Part shown: positions 28,701 to 37,662 of the stretch, piece by piece | Numbering within the stretch: position 1 is the stretch's first letter | Layout of the letters: every line of letters begins with the position of its first letter | Source: Trichormus sp. M33_DOE_039 | Lineage (GTDB): Bacteria; Cyanobacteriota; Cyanobacteriia; Cyanobacteriales; Nostocaceae | Direction of reading: 5' to 3' | Assembly: GCA_015296085.1 (NCBI GenBank) | Contig: DVDT01000031.1 | Span: forward strand, 62,001 to 126,000 | Length of the DNA stretch: 64,000 nt | Position numbers and translations under genes: made by a program | Notes under the pieces: model-generated | Database searches by the model: none | What the model saw: only the letters and a program-made list of their open reading frames with translations | What the model was told of the DNA's origin: nothing

Positions 28701-29776
28701 GTTCTTTCCATCTCGTCTGGAGTATAACCTAGCATTGTAAACCAGCGTGGACTGCGATAAATTTCTCCAGTCACTAAGTTCCAATCCCAAATGCCTTCAT
28801 CTACAGCATCTAGAGCTAGTTTTAGCCGTTCTTCACTTAATCTCAAAGCATTTTCTGATTTTTTCCTCTCGGTAATATCGCGATATTTCCACAGATGACC
28901 ATACAATTCATCATCCAGCACGATGGGGATATAGTCTTGTTCTAAGATTCTTCCGTCTCGTAACTGCCATTCTTGATTAAGAACGATTTTACCTTGGCTA
29001 GTAACTTTATTCAGGTGGCGAATAAATTGCTCTGGTTCAGTAAACAGGTGTTTACTAGCTTCAGCTGCTTGCTGACAATCTTTACCCTGTAAAGCTTCTG
29101 GAGGGCGAGAAATGCCGAACTGATGACACAATTCCTGATTAGCCAGAAGAATTTGTCTGTTTTTATCTTCTAACAGGATACCAATTTGTAAACTTTCAAT
29201 CAGTCGGGTCAATAATAAAACGGTGGCGCGTAATTCAGCTTGTTGAGATTTGAGTTGTGTGGTGAGTTTTTGGGCATCTGCAAGGGCTGTATTCTGAGCC
29301 TGCAACAAAAAGAGATTATCTAAAACAGAATCGTACAAAGGAAAATCATTGATACTCAGACCTAAGTTTTTTAGATCGGCAATATCAGTAATGTGGGGAG
29401 AAGCCAGAAACAAGAGAGAATCTGATGCTTCCAAATACAGCATTTGTCCTTTGAACTGGATTTCTTTGTGCCGAGGTTGCAGCAGAAACAGCGATCGCGA
29501 TCGCTGTTTCATCGCTTCAAAGTTCACTAAGCGGTTAGGGCGATGAATCTGGAAATGTTCTGTCAGGGAATCACCAAGTAAGGCGACGGGTTCAAAAATG
29601 CGCCCAATCCCTTCACTCACCCGCACAATCTTCATGTCTCGATTGATTAACAGATGGAAAGGAAACAATGTCACAAATTGTTCATATGTCAGACTAAATT
29701 GTCTGACATCATTACTCAGATCGGTAGTCATAGAATAAGGACTGATTTCTATTAAATTTTTTAAATCAGTATTCAT
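25781..29776 (-). CDS. Hybrid histidine kinase with HNOBA, PAS, GAF, REC and Hpt domains
   Basis: 1331 aa from the ATG at 29776; a TTG two codons earlier is less likely. Domains in order: HNOBA-like (about 25-185; FPFHLLINRDMKIVRVSEGI, LTEHFQIHRP, LYLEASDSLLFLASP, DLKNLGLSINDFPLYD), two PAS domains (about 195-310 and 318-440), GAF (about 465-620) and HisKA with the His in MSHEIRTPMN (about 655). Then HATPase (DTGIGIP and GTGLGLAISKRL), a degenerate receiver lacking the acidic pair (about 890-1010), an intact receiver (LLVEDVLVNQ, FMDIQMPEMDG) and a C-terminal Hpt (AAHALRSPS). The Hpt offers a phosphorelay route to the REC-PP2C protein encoded 53 bp downstream. HNOBA domains normally work with NO-sensing H-NOX proteins; none is in the window. 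Confidence 0.87.
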   Translation of the reverse strand: MNTDLKNLIEISPYSMTTDLSNDVRQFSLTYEQFVTLFPFHLLINRDMKIVRVSEGIGRIFEPVALLGDSLTEHFQIHRPNRLVNFEAMKQRSRSLFLLQPRHKEIQFKGQMLYLEASDSLLFLASPHITDIADLKNLGLSINDFPLYDSVLDNLFLLQAQNTALADAQKLTTQLKSQQAELRATVLLLTRLIESLQIGILLEDKNRQILLANQELCHQFGISRPPEALQGKDCQQAAEASKHLFTEPEQFIRHLNKVTSQGKIVLNQEWQLRDGRILEQDYIPIVLDDELYGHLWKYRDITERKKSENALRLSEERLKLALDAVDEGIWDWNLVTGEIYRSPRWFTMLGYTPDEMERTGIQLRNRLLHPEDLPRMQKQLKAHFQGETPVYEAEIRLLSKSGEWKWILDRGKLVSCNSQGKALRMVGTHLDITERKQAEAELKQQYQRALLLKQITEEIRQSLKLEKILQTTVTEVQKILQADRVLIFHINPDGSGKVVQEAVVPGWSVTLAQDINDPCLQQGYLDWYRAGNITTISDIDRAGFKSCHVEFLKQFQVKANLVVPILVRDDLWGLLIAHQCDRPRQWTELELDLLKHLADQMGIALHQAQLLSQASQQTQLLAQQNEELNLAKQIAETANMAKSNFLATMSHEIRTPMNAIIGMTGLLLDTTLKPEQLDYVETIRNSGNALLTIINDILDFSKIESGNLELEAQPFDLRTCVEEALDLLAPQAASKGIELMYQLASDTPTQIIGDITRLRQILWNLVSNAVKFTNVGEIVVAIAARPLVGHQYELQFTVKDTGIGIPDDRLHRLFKPFSQVDASMTRRYGGTGLGLAISKRLCEIMGGRMWVESELEQGSTFHFTAIFPVQPDHIDSDLGLDPELVGKRLLLAVANTNLRQCLSSHLQTLGLSVQVVESNATALHCLWEQKPFDLAILDIDSPSFNNLNLTAKIRAIPRYQNLPLVMLSSKGKQTLEVKQVAAEFTAFLQKPVRQYQLHNTLLQIVRGSWVKQLNPKAILPSYSRLPKSTLPNIDYQLAQSLPFKILLVEDVLVNQKIAIKMLHRLGYRADVANNGCEALEALQRQIYDVVFMDIQMPEMDGWETTHRIRTDFSSTVQPWIIAMTAHARPEDRQQCLIAGMDDYISKPISLEALEAVLKKFGYEHYQVSIMKTEEIEPDHLPFATFNSAQVKPYTQHSLTSTVDRVCNSPSLTLESVIDLKTMEYLRQMGGSEADKMIAEIIQIYLDDTPATIQTIREAIASRERDKLRKAAHALRSPSVSIGALNLGKVCATLEDAANKQTLEQLSNLVDQLESEYNNVIHALQGLLVKSH

Positions 29777-30120
29777 ACGCAATCAAACCAAATTTTTGAC
29801 AATTCATTTTTTTATTGATGAATAAATCAGTATTTATCAGGAATTGTTGGTCAATAATTGTTTTATTTGAATCAGTAAAAACTGAAAAAATGAACACAAA
29901 ATTAATATTTAATGCTCATATAATTAACGTATTTATCAATACTTCTATCTTGTACTATAAAAATCAAATGTCAATTGTGATTATACAGTTGAGAAGCAGC
30001 ATTTAATTATGTCTTTGTCTGAAAGCCTTTCCTGATCAATATTGAGTGGTGATGTAATCGCTGCTATTTTTTGGGAATAATATCTTTACCATCATTAGTT
30101 ATACAGATACAACAACAGTT
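29777..30120. promoter_or_regulatory. AT-rich divergent promoter region
   Basis: This 344-bp gap separates two divergent kinase genes and must hold both promoters. A 14-nt word (aaatcagtatt-t/c-at) occurs at 29763, overlapping the kinase start, and again at 29824, 61 bp apart. I see no terminator, palindrome or credible small gene. A short plus-strand frame at 29815-30006 has no ribosome-binding site and a low-complexity AT-driven composition. Confidence 0.35.
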
Positions 30121-33100
30121 ATGGTCAAACTTGCTGGTTATCAAGTTACAGAGAAAATTTATGATAGTGATAACTCCGAAGTTTATCGGAGTATTAGACA
30201 GCAAGATCAGCAAGCTGTGATTCTTAAGGTACTCAAGCAAGATTATCCAACATCGGCAGAACTGACTAGATATAAGCAAGAATATGAAATTACCCGCAAC
30301 TTATGTGTGAATGGGGTAGTTAAAGCTTATAGCTTAGAAGCTTATCAGAAAACTTTAGTAATTATCCTAGAGGACTTTGGTGGTGAGGCTTTACAACATA
30401 CTCATCATTTTAATTCCCTGGGAGAATTTTTAGCGATCGCTATTAACATTACCGACACTTTAGTGCAAATTCACGCCGCTAATATTATTCATAAAGATAT
30501 TAATCCTTCCAATATAGTTTTTAACCCCAAAACAGGTATAGTCAAAATCATTGACTTCGGTATTTCTACAATGTTTACGCGAGAGAATACCACCCTCAAA
30601 CATCCCAATGTTTTAGAAGGGACTCTCGCTTATATGTCACCAGAACAAACAGGGAGAATGAACCGCGCTCTCGATTATCGAACTGACTTTTACTCCCTTG
30701 GTGTCACATTTTATCAATTACTCACTCAGCAACTACCTTTCGAGACGGATGATTCCCTAGAGTTAGTCCATTGTCATTTAGCTAAACAACCTATTCCACC
30801 ACACGAAATCAATCCAGATATACCCAAAACCTTATCAGATATTGTCATGAAATTAATGGCAAAAACGGCTGAGGAACGGTATCAAAGTGCTTTAGGAATC
30901 AAAGCCGATTTAGAATTTTGTCTCATGCAAGATCGTCAAGGTCAAATTCTCCCATTTACCCTGGCTAGTCAAGATATTTCTGATCAATTTAAAATCCCTC
31001 AAAAACTCTATGGTAGAGAACCAGAAATCGCTACTTTACTGACAGCTTTTACTAGAGTTAGTGCGGGTAACAAAGAAATGATGTTAGTCGCTGGTTATTC
31101 TGGGATTGGTAAATCAACTTTAATCCAAGAAATTTATAAACCGATTACAGAAAGCAGAGGATATTTCATTGCTGGTAAATTTGACCAGTTTCAGAGAAAT
31201 ATTCCCTACAGTGCTGTAGTGAAGGCCTTTCAGTCTCTCCTTCGACAACTACTAACAGAAAGTGAAAATCAACTTCAAATATGGAAACATAAAATTTTAA
31301 CTGCTCTCGGTGTCAACGGTCAGGTAATTATTGATGTGATCCCAGAATTAGAACTAATTATTGACCAGCAACCACCAATCCAAGAATTAGGCCCAGCAGA
31401 ATCACAAAACCGATTTAACTTAGTTTTGCAAAACTTCATCCGTGTATTTTGCCAAAAAGAACATCCATTAGTCATATTTCTAGATGATTTACAATGGGCT
31501 GATTTGGCTACTCTCAAATTAATTGATTTAATTATGAGAGATGAAGCATTAGGATATTTCTTTTTTATTGGAGCTTACAGAGATAATGAAGTAGATATTA
31601 ATCACCCAGCTATCATTACTATTGAAGGCTTAAAAAAAGCCGGGGTGATTATTCAGCAAATCACCCTAGAAGCACTTGATTTAGAACATATTATTCAATT
31701 AATTGCCGAGAGTTTATATAGTGAAGCCATTGCTGTCGAAACCTTGGCAAAGCTAGTACAAAATAAAACTGATGGTAATCCATTTTTTGTCAATCAATTT
31801 CTCAAAGCACTATATCAAGAAAATCTGCTGATTTTTGATTTAGAAAATCTGACTTGGCAATGGGACATTACTCAAATCGAAGCAGTGGGTATTACCGATA
31901 ATGTCATCGATTTAATGATTGCTAAGGTAAAAAAATTACCTATTCAAACACAAAACATATTACGTTTATCGGCTTGTATTGGTAATAGCTTTGATTTAAA
32001 TACACTGGCAATCATTTCAGAAAAATCAATAACGGAAACCTTTGTTGACATCCTACCTGCGGCTCAAGCAGGATTAATATTGCCAACTTCTGATTTAGAA
32101 ATTGCAGAAACAGATATCATCAATTCTCCATTATTGATTATTAATTATCGATTTTCACATGACCGAGTACAACAAGCAGCTTACGCTTTAATTGATGAAG
32201 ATAAAAAGAAAAATATTCATCTACAAATTGGACAACTATTATTAAATAATATTTCTCGGATAGAACTCATAAATAGAATCTTTGAAGTTGTAGATCATTT
32301 AAACTTAGGTTGCAAATTAATCTTCAAAAACGAGGAAAAGATTAAACTAGCTCAATTGAATTTATCAGCAGCTAAAAAAGCCAAAGAAGCCAATGCTTAT
32401 AGTGCAGCCTTACAATATTTAATTGTAGGTATAGAGATTTTACCTGGAGATATTTGGCAAGATAACTATGATTTAGCATTACATTTGCATATAGAAAGGT
32501 CAGAAGTAGAGTATTTGCTGGGTAATTTTCAGGAATCTCAAGCTTTAATCTCAGTTTTGCTAGAACAGACTAAGACCAGTCTAGAAAAAGCCAGAATTTA
32601 TAATCTGCTAATTGTGCAGTATACTCTTCTAGGACAATTAAACGATGCGATCGCATCTGCACGTAAAGGGTTAGCCCTCTTAGAAATTTCTTTACCTGAA
32701 TCTGACTTTGAAGCAGCTTTAGAAGTGTTAATCGCTGAAGCTAATCAGATTTTAAAAAACCAGGATATTGCCAGTTTAATTAATCAACCAGAAATGGTAA
32801 TTCCTGAAAAAATAGTGGCTTTAAATTTGTTAATGAATGTTGATCCAGCCACATATCTTGCTGATCAAAGACTTTATAAAATAGTAGTTTTAGAATTATT
32901 GAATCTCTCGCTAAAATATGGAAACTTAGGTGAATCCGTCAAAGGATATACTAATTATGGGATGTTACTAGGAGCGATTTGGGGAGACTATCAGACGGGT
33001 TATGAGTTTGGCAAACTAGCTTTAGCAGTTAGTGAAAAATTTAATAACCTAGCACAGAAATGTAAAGCTTGTTTTGTATTGGCAAATTTTCAAACTAATT

Positions 33101-35454
33101 GGGTCAAGCATATCAAGCTTACACGGGAAATTAATCAAGAAGGGTATCATGCAGGCTTGGAGTCAGGAGACTTACAATTTGCCGGATATATTCTAGCCTT
33201 TCAAATATTTAATACTTTATTTGAAGGAGTGCTATTAGCAGATGTATTGTCTGAGTTAGATAATGGGTTACAATTTGTCCAAAAAAATCAGAACCAATGG
33301 GCAAAAGATACCATGTTAGCAGCTCGCTTATGTTTGTTAAATCTGACAGCCCAAACATCAGGAAAGCTAAATTTTGATAGTAGTGAAATTAGTGAAGTAG
33401 AGTATCTATCAGGGTGTCGCGATCGCAATAGTTTTGCCCCTCTGTTTTGCTATTTCACTCTCAAATCTCAAATTCTTTATTTCTATGCCGAGAACTTAAC
33501 AGCACTCCAATATTCTTTAGCAGCAGAACAGCATCGGGAATATATGAAAGGACTAATTCCCATTGCTGATCATAATTTTGCTCAATCACTCATCCTGACA
33601 TCTCTATATCCTGAACTTAGCGAACAAGAAAAAACTGAGTATTGGTCAAAATTAGTTGCTAATCAAAAGCTGATGCAACTTTGGGCTAGTAATAGCGAAG
33701 AGAATTTCTTGCATAAGTATCTTTTAATCGCAGCAGAAATGGCTCGTCTATCTGGTCAATATTTAGAGGCTATGAACTTATATGACCAAGCGATTAAATC
33801 AGCACAAGCACATGAATTTATCCAGAACGTCGCCTTAGCTAATGAACTAGCCGCCAAGTTTTGGCTAAGTCAAGGTAAAGAAAATATTGCCCAAATCTAT
33901 ATGATCGAAGCTCACTATAGCTATCAATTATGGGGTGCTACACGCAAAGTAGAAGATTTAATCGAGAAATATCCCCAATTGCTTGCCAAAAAAACAGTAA
34001 TTAGTAACCGTAAAAAATCTTTGACTACTCGTAATAGTGTGACGACAACTCACACTAGTCAAAGTGAAGATTTAGATTTAGCGACAGTTATCAAAGCATC
34101 ACAAGTCATCTCTGGGGAAATTTTTCTGGGAGAACTGCTAAAAAAATTAATGTCAATTGTGATGGAAAATGCTGGTGCTTCTCATGGCTGCCTCATTCTC
34201 AGCCGCAATGATCAACTAGCAATAGAAATTTCCGTAGACAAAACTGGCATAATTAGTGTAGAGTCTGCTAGAGATTTGCATGAAGATATTTTACCTTTAT
34301 CTGTAATTAATTATGTAGCTAGGACACATGAAGATGTTGTGTTAAGCGATGCTATCAATGAATCTAATTTTGGTAATGATCTATATATCCAATCTCAGCA
34401 ACCAAAATCATTGTTAGCAACAGCCATCATTAATCAAGGGAAGTTCATCGGGATTCTGTATTTAGAAAATCATTTGACGGTTGACGCATTTACTAGCGAT
34501 CGCCTGGCAATTTTACAAGTATTATGTTCCCAAGCTGCTATCTCTCTAGAAAACGCCTTACTGTATGAACGACTAGAGGAGTATTCTCGAAATTTAGAAA
34601 TTAAAGTGGAAGAAAGAACAAGAGAATTAAAAGCAGCTCAAAATAAAATTATTGCTCAAGAAAAACTCGCCTCTTTGGGTTTACTCACAGCCGGAGTAGC
34701 TCACGAAATCAGAAATCCCCTCAACTTCGTGAATAACTTTGCAGCAATGTCAGTTGACTTAGTGCAAGATTTATTAATAGCGATTGAAGCTGAATCTGCT
34801 CAGTTAAAAACCACAACAATCAAATATATTCGAGAACTAGTCACTGATATCGTAGACAATGTTAACGAAATCAAACAGCAAGGTTTGAGGGCTGACAATA
34901 TTATCCAGAGTATGTTAAGGTTAGCTCGCTCTGACAGTAACTATCAACAGCAAATTACAGATATTAATGCTTTATTAGAAATATCAGTGCAATTGTCATA
35001 TCGTAGCCTTGCTAATAAATGGCACGGTTTTAACATTACTATCGAAACTGACTATGATTCTACACTGCCAGAAATGGCTGTGGTGTCTCAAGATTTAAAC
35101 AGAGCTTTAATTAATATTGTTGATAATGCCTGTTATGCAGCATATACAAAAAAGCAGCATAGTGACGATAATTTTATTCCTAAGATTTTCGTCCAGACCA
35201 GAAACTTAGGTGAATTATTTACGATTTTGATTCGAGATAATGGTCTGGGAATAGCACCTGATATCATTGATAAGATCTTCAATCCTTTCTTTACTACTAA
35301 ACCACCAGGAGAGGGAACAGGATTAGGATTGTCTCTTATCCAAGATATAATAATAGCTCAACATCAAGGGGATATAAAAATTAATACCGAATGGGGAGAA
35401 TACACAGAATTCATTATCACCCTACCAGCTAATTTAGCAGCTAATAAAAACTAA
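30121..35454 (+). CDS. Giant Ser/Thr kinase - AAA ATPase - GAF - histidine kinase
   Basis: 1777 aa. The N-terminal protein kinase domain (about 8-275) has [10 protein letters not shown] as catalytic loop, KIIDFGIS as the DFG region and [16 protein letters not shown] as the activation segment. An AAA/STAND-type ATPase follows (about 295-610; Walker [10 protein letters not shown], Walker [12 protein letters not shown]), then a long helical, TPR-like stretch (about 700-1290). Next come GAF (about 1335-1475), a coiled coil, HisKA with the His in [11 protein letters not shown] (about 1530) and HATPase ([26 protein letters not shown]). This layout is well known in Nostoc-like cyanobacteria, where such kinases sense unknown cues. 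The cognate response regulator is 16 bp downstream. Confidence 0.9.
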   Translation: MVKLAGYQVTEKIYDSDNSEVYRSIRQQDQQAVILKVLKQDYPTSAELTRYKQEYEITRNLCVNGVVKAYSLEAYQKTLVIILEDFGGEALQHTHHFNSLGEFLAIAINITDTLVQIHAANIIHKDINPSNIVFNPKTGIVKIIDFGISTMFTRENTTLKHPNVLEGTLAYMSPEQTGRMNRALDYRTDFYSLGVTFYQLLTQQLPFETDDSLELVHCHLAKQPIPPHEINPDIPKTLSDIVMKLMAKTAEERYQSALGIKADLEFCLMQDRQGQILPFTLASQDISDQFKIPQKLYGREPEIATLLTAFTRVSAGNKEMMLVAGYSGIGKSTLIQEIYKPITESRGYFIAGKFDQFQRNIPYSAVVKAFQSLLRQLLTESENQLQIWKHKILTALGVNGQVIIDVIPELELIIDQQPPIQELGPAESQNRFNLVLQNFIRVFCQKEHPLVIFLDDLQWADLATLKLIDLIMRDEALGYFFFIGAYRDNEVDINHPAIITIEGLKKAGVIIQQITLEALDLEHIIQLIAESLYSEAIAVETLAKLVQNKTDGNPFFVNQFLKALYQENLLIFDLENLTWQWDITQIEAVGITDNVIDLMIAKVKKLPIQTQNILRLSACIGNSFDLNTLAIISEKSITETFVDILPAAQAGLILPTSDLEIAETDIINSPLLIINYRFSHDRVQQAAYALIDEDKKKNIHLQIGQLLLNNISRIELINRIFEVVDHLNLGCKLIFKNEEKIKLAQLNLSAAKKAKEANAYSAALQYLIVGIEILPGDIWQDNYDLALHLHIERSEVEYLLGNFQESQALISVLLEQTKTSLEKARIYNLLIVQYTLLGQLNDAIASARKGLALLEISLPESDFEAALEVLIAEANQILKNQDIASLINQPEMVIPEKIVALNLLMNVDPATYLADQRLYKIVVLELLNLSLKYGNLGESVKGYTNYGMLLGAIWGDYQTGYEFGKLALAVSEKFNNLAQKCKACFVLANFQTNWVKHIKLTREINQEGYHAGLESGDLQFAGYILAFQIFNTLFEGVLLADVLSELDNGLQFVQKNQNQWAKDTMLAARLCLLNLTAQTSGKLNFDSSEISEVEYLSGCRDRNSFAPLFCYFTLKSQILYFYAENLTALQYSLAAEQHREYMKGLIPIADHNFAQSLILTSLYPELSEQEKTEYWSKLVANQKLMQLWASNSEENFLHKYLLIAAEMARLSGQYLEAMNLYDQAIKSAQAHEFIQNVALANELAAKFWLSQGKENIAQIYMIEAHYSYQLWGATRKVEDLIEKYPQLLAKKTVISNRKKSLTTRNSVTTTHTSQSEDLDLATVIKASQVISGEIFLGELLKKLMSIVMENAGASHGCLILSRNDQLAIEISVDKTGIISVESARDLHEDILPLSVINYVARTHEDVVLSDAINESNFGNDLYIQSQQPKSLLATAIINQGKFIGILYLENHLTVDAFTSDRLAILQVLCSQAAISLENALLYERLEEYSRNLEIKVEERTRELKAAQNKIIAQEKLASLGLLTAGVAHEIRNPLNFVNNFAAMSVDLVQDLLIAIEAESAQLKTTTIKYIRELVTDIVDNVNEIKQQGLRADNIIQSMLRLARSDSNYQQQITDINALLEISVQLSYRSLANKWHGFNITIETDYDSTLPEMAVVSQDLNRALINIVDNACYAAYTKKQHSDDNFIPKIFVQTRNLGELFTILIRDNGLGIAPDIIDKIFNPFFTTKPPGEGTGLGLSLIQDIIIAQHQGDIKINTEWGEYTEFIITLPANLAANKN

Positions 35455-35470
35455 AAAGCCCAATTCAGGA

Positions 35471-36187
35471 TTGAAGTTTATGACTGAATACATACTATTT
35501 GTGGATGACGAAAAGCTAATCAAACGTCTAGTGTCTCACTATTTTAGAAATCAAATTTCACAGGGAGAATACGAATTTATTTTCGCCTATAACGGGATGG
35601 AAGCTCTAGAAAAATTGGAAGAGCAACCACGCATAAATCTAGTTATAACTGATATTAATATGCCAGAAATGGATGGACTGACTTTAATCGGCAAAATCCG
35701 CGAAGCCCATCAAAATATCAAAACTATTATTATATCAGCCTACGAGGATTTAAAAATTATTAGACAAGCTATGAATCTAGGTGTTTGTGATTTTATTAAT
35801 AAACCTATAGATTTTCATGATTTAGAAACTACCATTAGGCGAACTTTAGACGATTTACGGAAGCTCAAACCAGTTAAATTAGCATATGCCCTTAATGAGT
35901 CAGACTCTTGTATTAATCAGTTAGTTACCAGCACCGTTGATCAAAGAAATAATTCCGGTAATCGCATAGATTATCATGTGCAGGAAGCTCAAGCAGTGAT
36001 TAAGGAAGTGATTCACAACCTCATAGTTCACCAACAAAAATTGACTGAAATCTCTGTGAATAATTTACAGAATTATCAAGAACTCGATAGCGAAGCATTA
36101 TTAGTAGAAGTCTCTAAAATATTGGCATCAATGAAAGTCGGGATGGAGCGTTTTGAGGATATTAATAATATAGTCACTGGTCGCTAG
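35471..36187 (+). CDS. Response regulator with receiver domain and unassigned C-terminus
   Basis: 238 aa. Receiver domain about 5-130: ILFVDDEKLI, phosphoacceptor Asp in LVITDINMPEMDG, ISAYEDLK and NKPIDF. The C-terminal 100 residues are helical and contain no DNA-binding or enzymatic motif I recognise, so output is unknown. The short spacing to the upstream kinase gene indicates an operon and a kinase-regulator pair. Confidence 0.85.
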   Translation: MKFMTEYILFVDDEKLIKRLVSHYFRNQISQGEYEFIFAYNGMEALEKLEEQPRINLVITDINMPEMDGLTLIGKIREAHQNIKTIIISAYEDLKIIRQAMNLGVCDFINKPIDFHDLETTIRRTLDDLRKLKPVKLAYALNESDSCINQLVTSTVDQRNNSGNRIDYHVQEAQAVIKEVIHNLIVHQQKLTEISVNNLQNYQELDSEALLVEVSKILASMKVGMERFEDINNIVTGR

Positions 36188-36328
36188 TTTTTTATTTCCC
36201 CTAACTACTATACCCTTAAACCCCTACACCCATGTTCCTAAAAAATTTAACTGCCACGAAACCGTGCTAGCGTTTTAAACTAAAGATTGTCCCAACTGCA
36301 AACCTGCACTAGTTCAGAGAAACTGTCC

Positions 36329-37624
36329 ATGCAACTCCTGAAAACAACCGACAAAGACTTTACCTCGCAGTTCCAAACCCTTGTAAATAACCGCCGGGAA
36401 GCAACAGTTGATGTTAGTGGTACAGTGCATAATATCCTCGCTGATGTCAAAGTGCGAGGAGATGCCGCAGTTAAGGAATACACCAGTCGGTTTGACCATT
36501 TCAGCCCGGAATCTTTACATTTGAGCCAAACCTTCATTACTGAACAAGCTGCCAAATGTCCGGCTGAAGTCAAAGCTGCATTAGAATTAGCTGCTGAACG
36601 TATCAGTGCTTTCCACCAAAAGCAATTACCTCAAGATATTGGTTACACAGACACCGTAGGCGTGAAACTTGGCTTGAATTGGGTTGCTTTATCCCAAGTT
36701 GGTATCTACGTTCCTGGAGGACGCGCTAGTTATCCTAGTTCTGTACTGATGAATGCCCTACCAGCTAAAATCGCTGGTGTGGAACGCATTGTCATGACAG
36801 TACCCATGCCTCGTGGGGAAATCAATCCCGCAGTTTTGGCGGCTGCTCAAGTTGCTGGTGTGACAGAAATCTATAGTATTGGTGGAGCGCAAGCAGTAGC
36901 AGCCCTAGCCTATGGTACAGAAACCATCACCCCTGTAGATAAGATTGTCGGCCCTGGCAATGCCTACGTTGCTGAAGCCAAACGTCAAGTATTCGGTACT
37001 GTGGGTATAGACAGCATCGCCGGGCCTTCGGAAATTTTGGTTGTAGCTGACGATAAAAACAACCCTGAATGGATAGCCTGGGATTTACTCTCGCAAGCAG
37101 AACATGACCCCAGCGCACAGTCGATTTTAATTACTGATTCGGAAAACTTTACTCAACAAGTCTTAGCCGCAGTTGAGCAAGTTATTCCCCAACTATCCAC
37201 CAAAGAATCAGCTAGCACCAGTTGGCAAAATCACGGTGCAGTAATTATTGTGGACGATTTAGCAGATAGTATACCCCTACTGAATCAACTAGCTCCCGAA
37301 CACGTAGAATTGTGCGTAGATCATCCCCAGTTACTAGCTAGTCAGATTAAGTGTGCTGGTAGTCTGTTTTTGGGACGCTACACCCCAGAGGCCATTGGTG
37401 ATTATTTAGGCGGCCCTAACCATGTCCTCCCTACGTCTCGTTCTGCCCGCTTTGCCTCTGGTTTGAGTGTTTATGATTTTCTCAAACGCATTACTTATTT
37501 AGAATGCAATCAAGCCGCATTACAGCAAGTTGGGAATGCGGCTGTCACTTTAGCCAATGCCGAAGGTTTGCCAGCCCATGCTGGTAGTGTAGCCATACGT
37601 CTACAATCAAGCCCTGCGGTTTGA
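36329..37624 (+). CDS. hisD: Histidinol dehydrogenase
   Basis: 431 aa. HisD catalyses the last two steps of histidine synthesis, L-histidinol to histidine with two NAD+. Characteristic segments are VYVPGGRASYPSSVLMN-type sequence near 120, VGPGNAYVAEAKRQVFG, SIAGPSEILVVAD, the zinc-site SQAEHDPSAQS, EAIGDYLGGPNHVLPTS and the C-terminal AHAGSVAIR. The ATG at 36329 gives the usual length. An upstream TTG at 36287 would add 14 atypical residues and is rejected. It is a lone his gene here, as is usual in cyanobacteria, where his genes are dispersed. Confidence 0.95.
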   Translation: MQLLKTTDKDFTSQFQTLVNNRREATVDVSGTVHNILADVKVRGDAAVKEYTSRFDHFSPESLHLSQTFITEQAAKCPAEVKAALELAAERISAFHQKQLPQDIGYTDTVGVKLGLNWVALSQVGIYVPGGRASYPSSVLMNALPAKIAGVERIVMTVPMPRGEINPAVLAAAQVAGVTEIYSIGGAQAVAALAYGTETITPVDKIVGPGNAYVAEAKRQVFGTVGIDSIAGPSEILVVADDKNNPEWIAWDLLSQAEHDPSAQSILITDSENFTQQVLAAVEQVIPQLSTKESASTSWQNHGAVIIVDDLADSIPLLNQLAPEHVELCVDHPQLLASQIKCAGSLFLGRYTPEAIGDYLGGPNHVLPTSRSARFASGLSVYDFLKRITYLECNQAALQQVGNAAVTLANAEGLPAHAGSVAIRLQSSPAV

Positions 37625-37628
37625 GACA

Positions 37629-37662
37629 GTTCGTAGTAAGGACTAAAGTCCTTACTACGAAC
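37629..37662. repeat. Palindromic repeat / terminator at convergent gene ends
   Basis: 16-bp perfect inverted arms (37629-37644 with 37647-37662) and a 2-nt loop, 5 bp after the hisD stop. It overlaps the last codons and stop codon of the convergent WD40-ATPase gene. The sequence (gtagtaaggact / agtccttactac) resembles a dispersed cyanobacterial palindrome. It may terminate both genes. Confidence 0.7.

Noticed and set aside
29815-30006. 63-aa frame in the divergent kinase promoter region
   Set aside because: AT-driven low-complexity peptide without ribosome-binding site.
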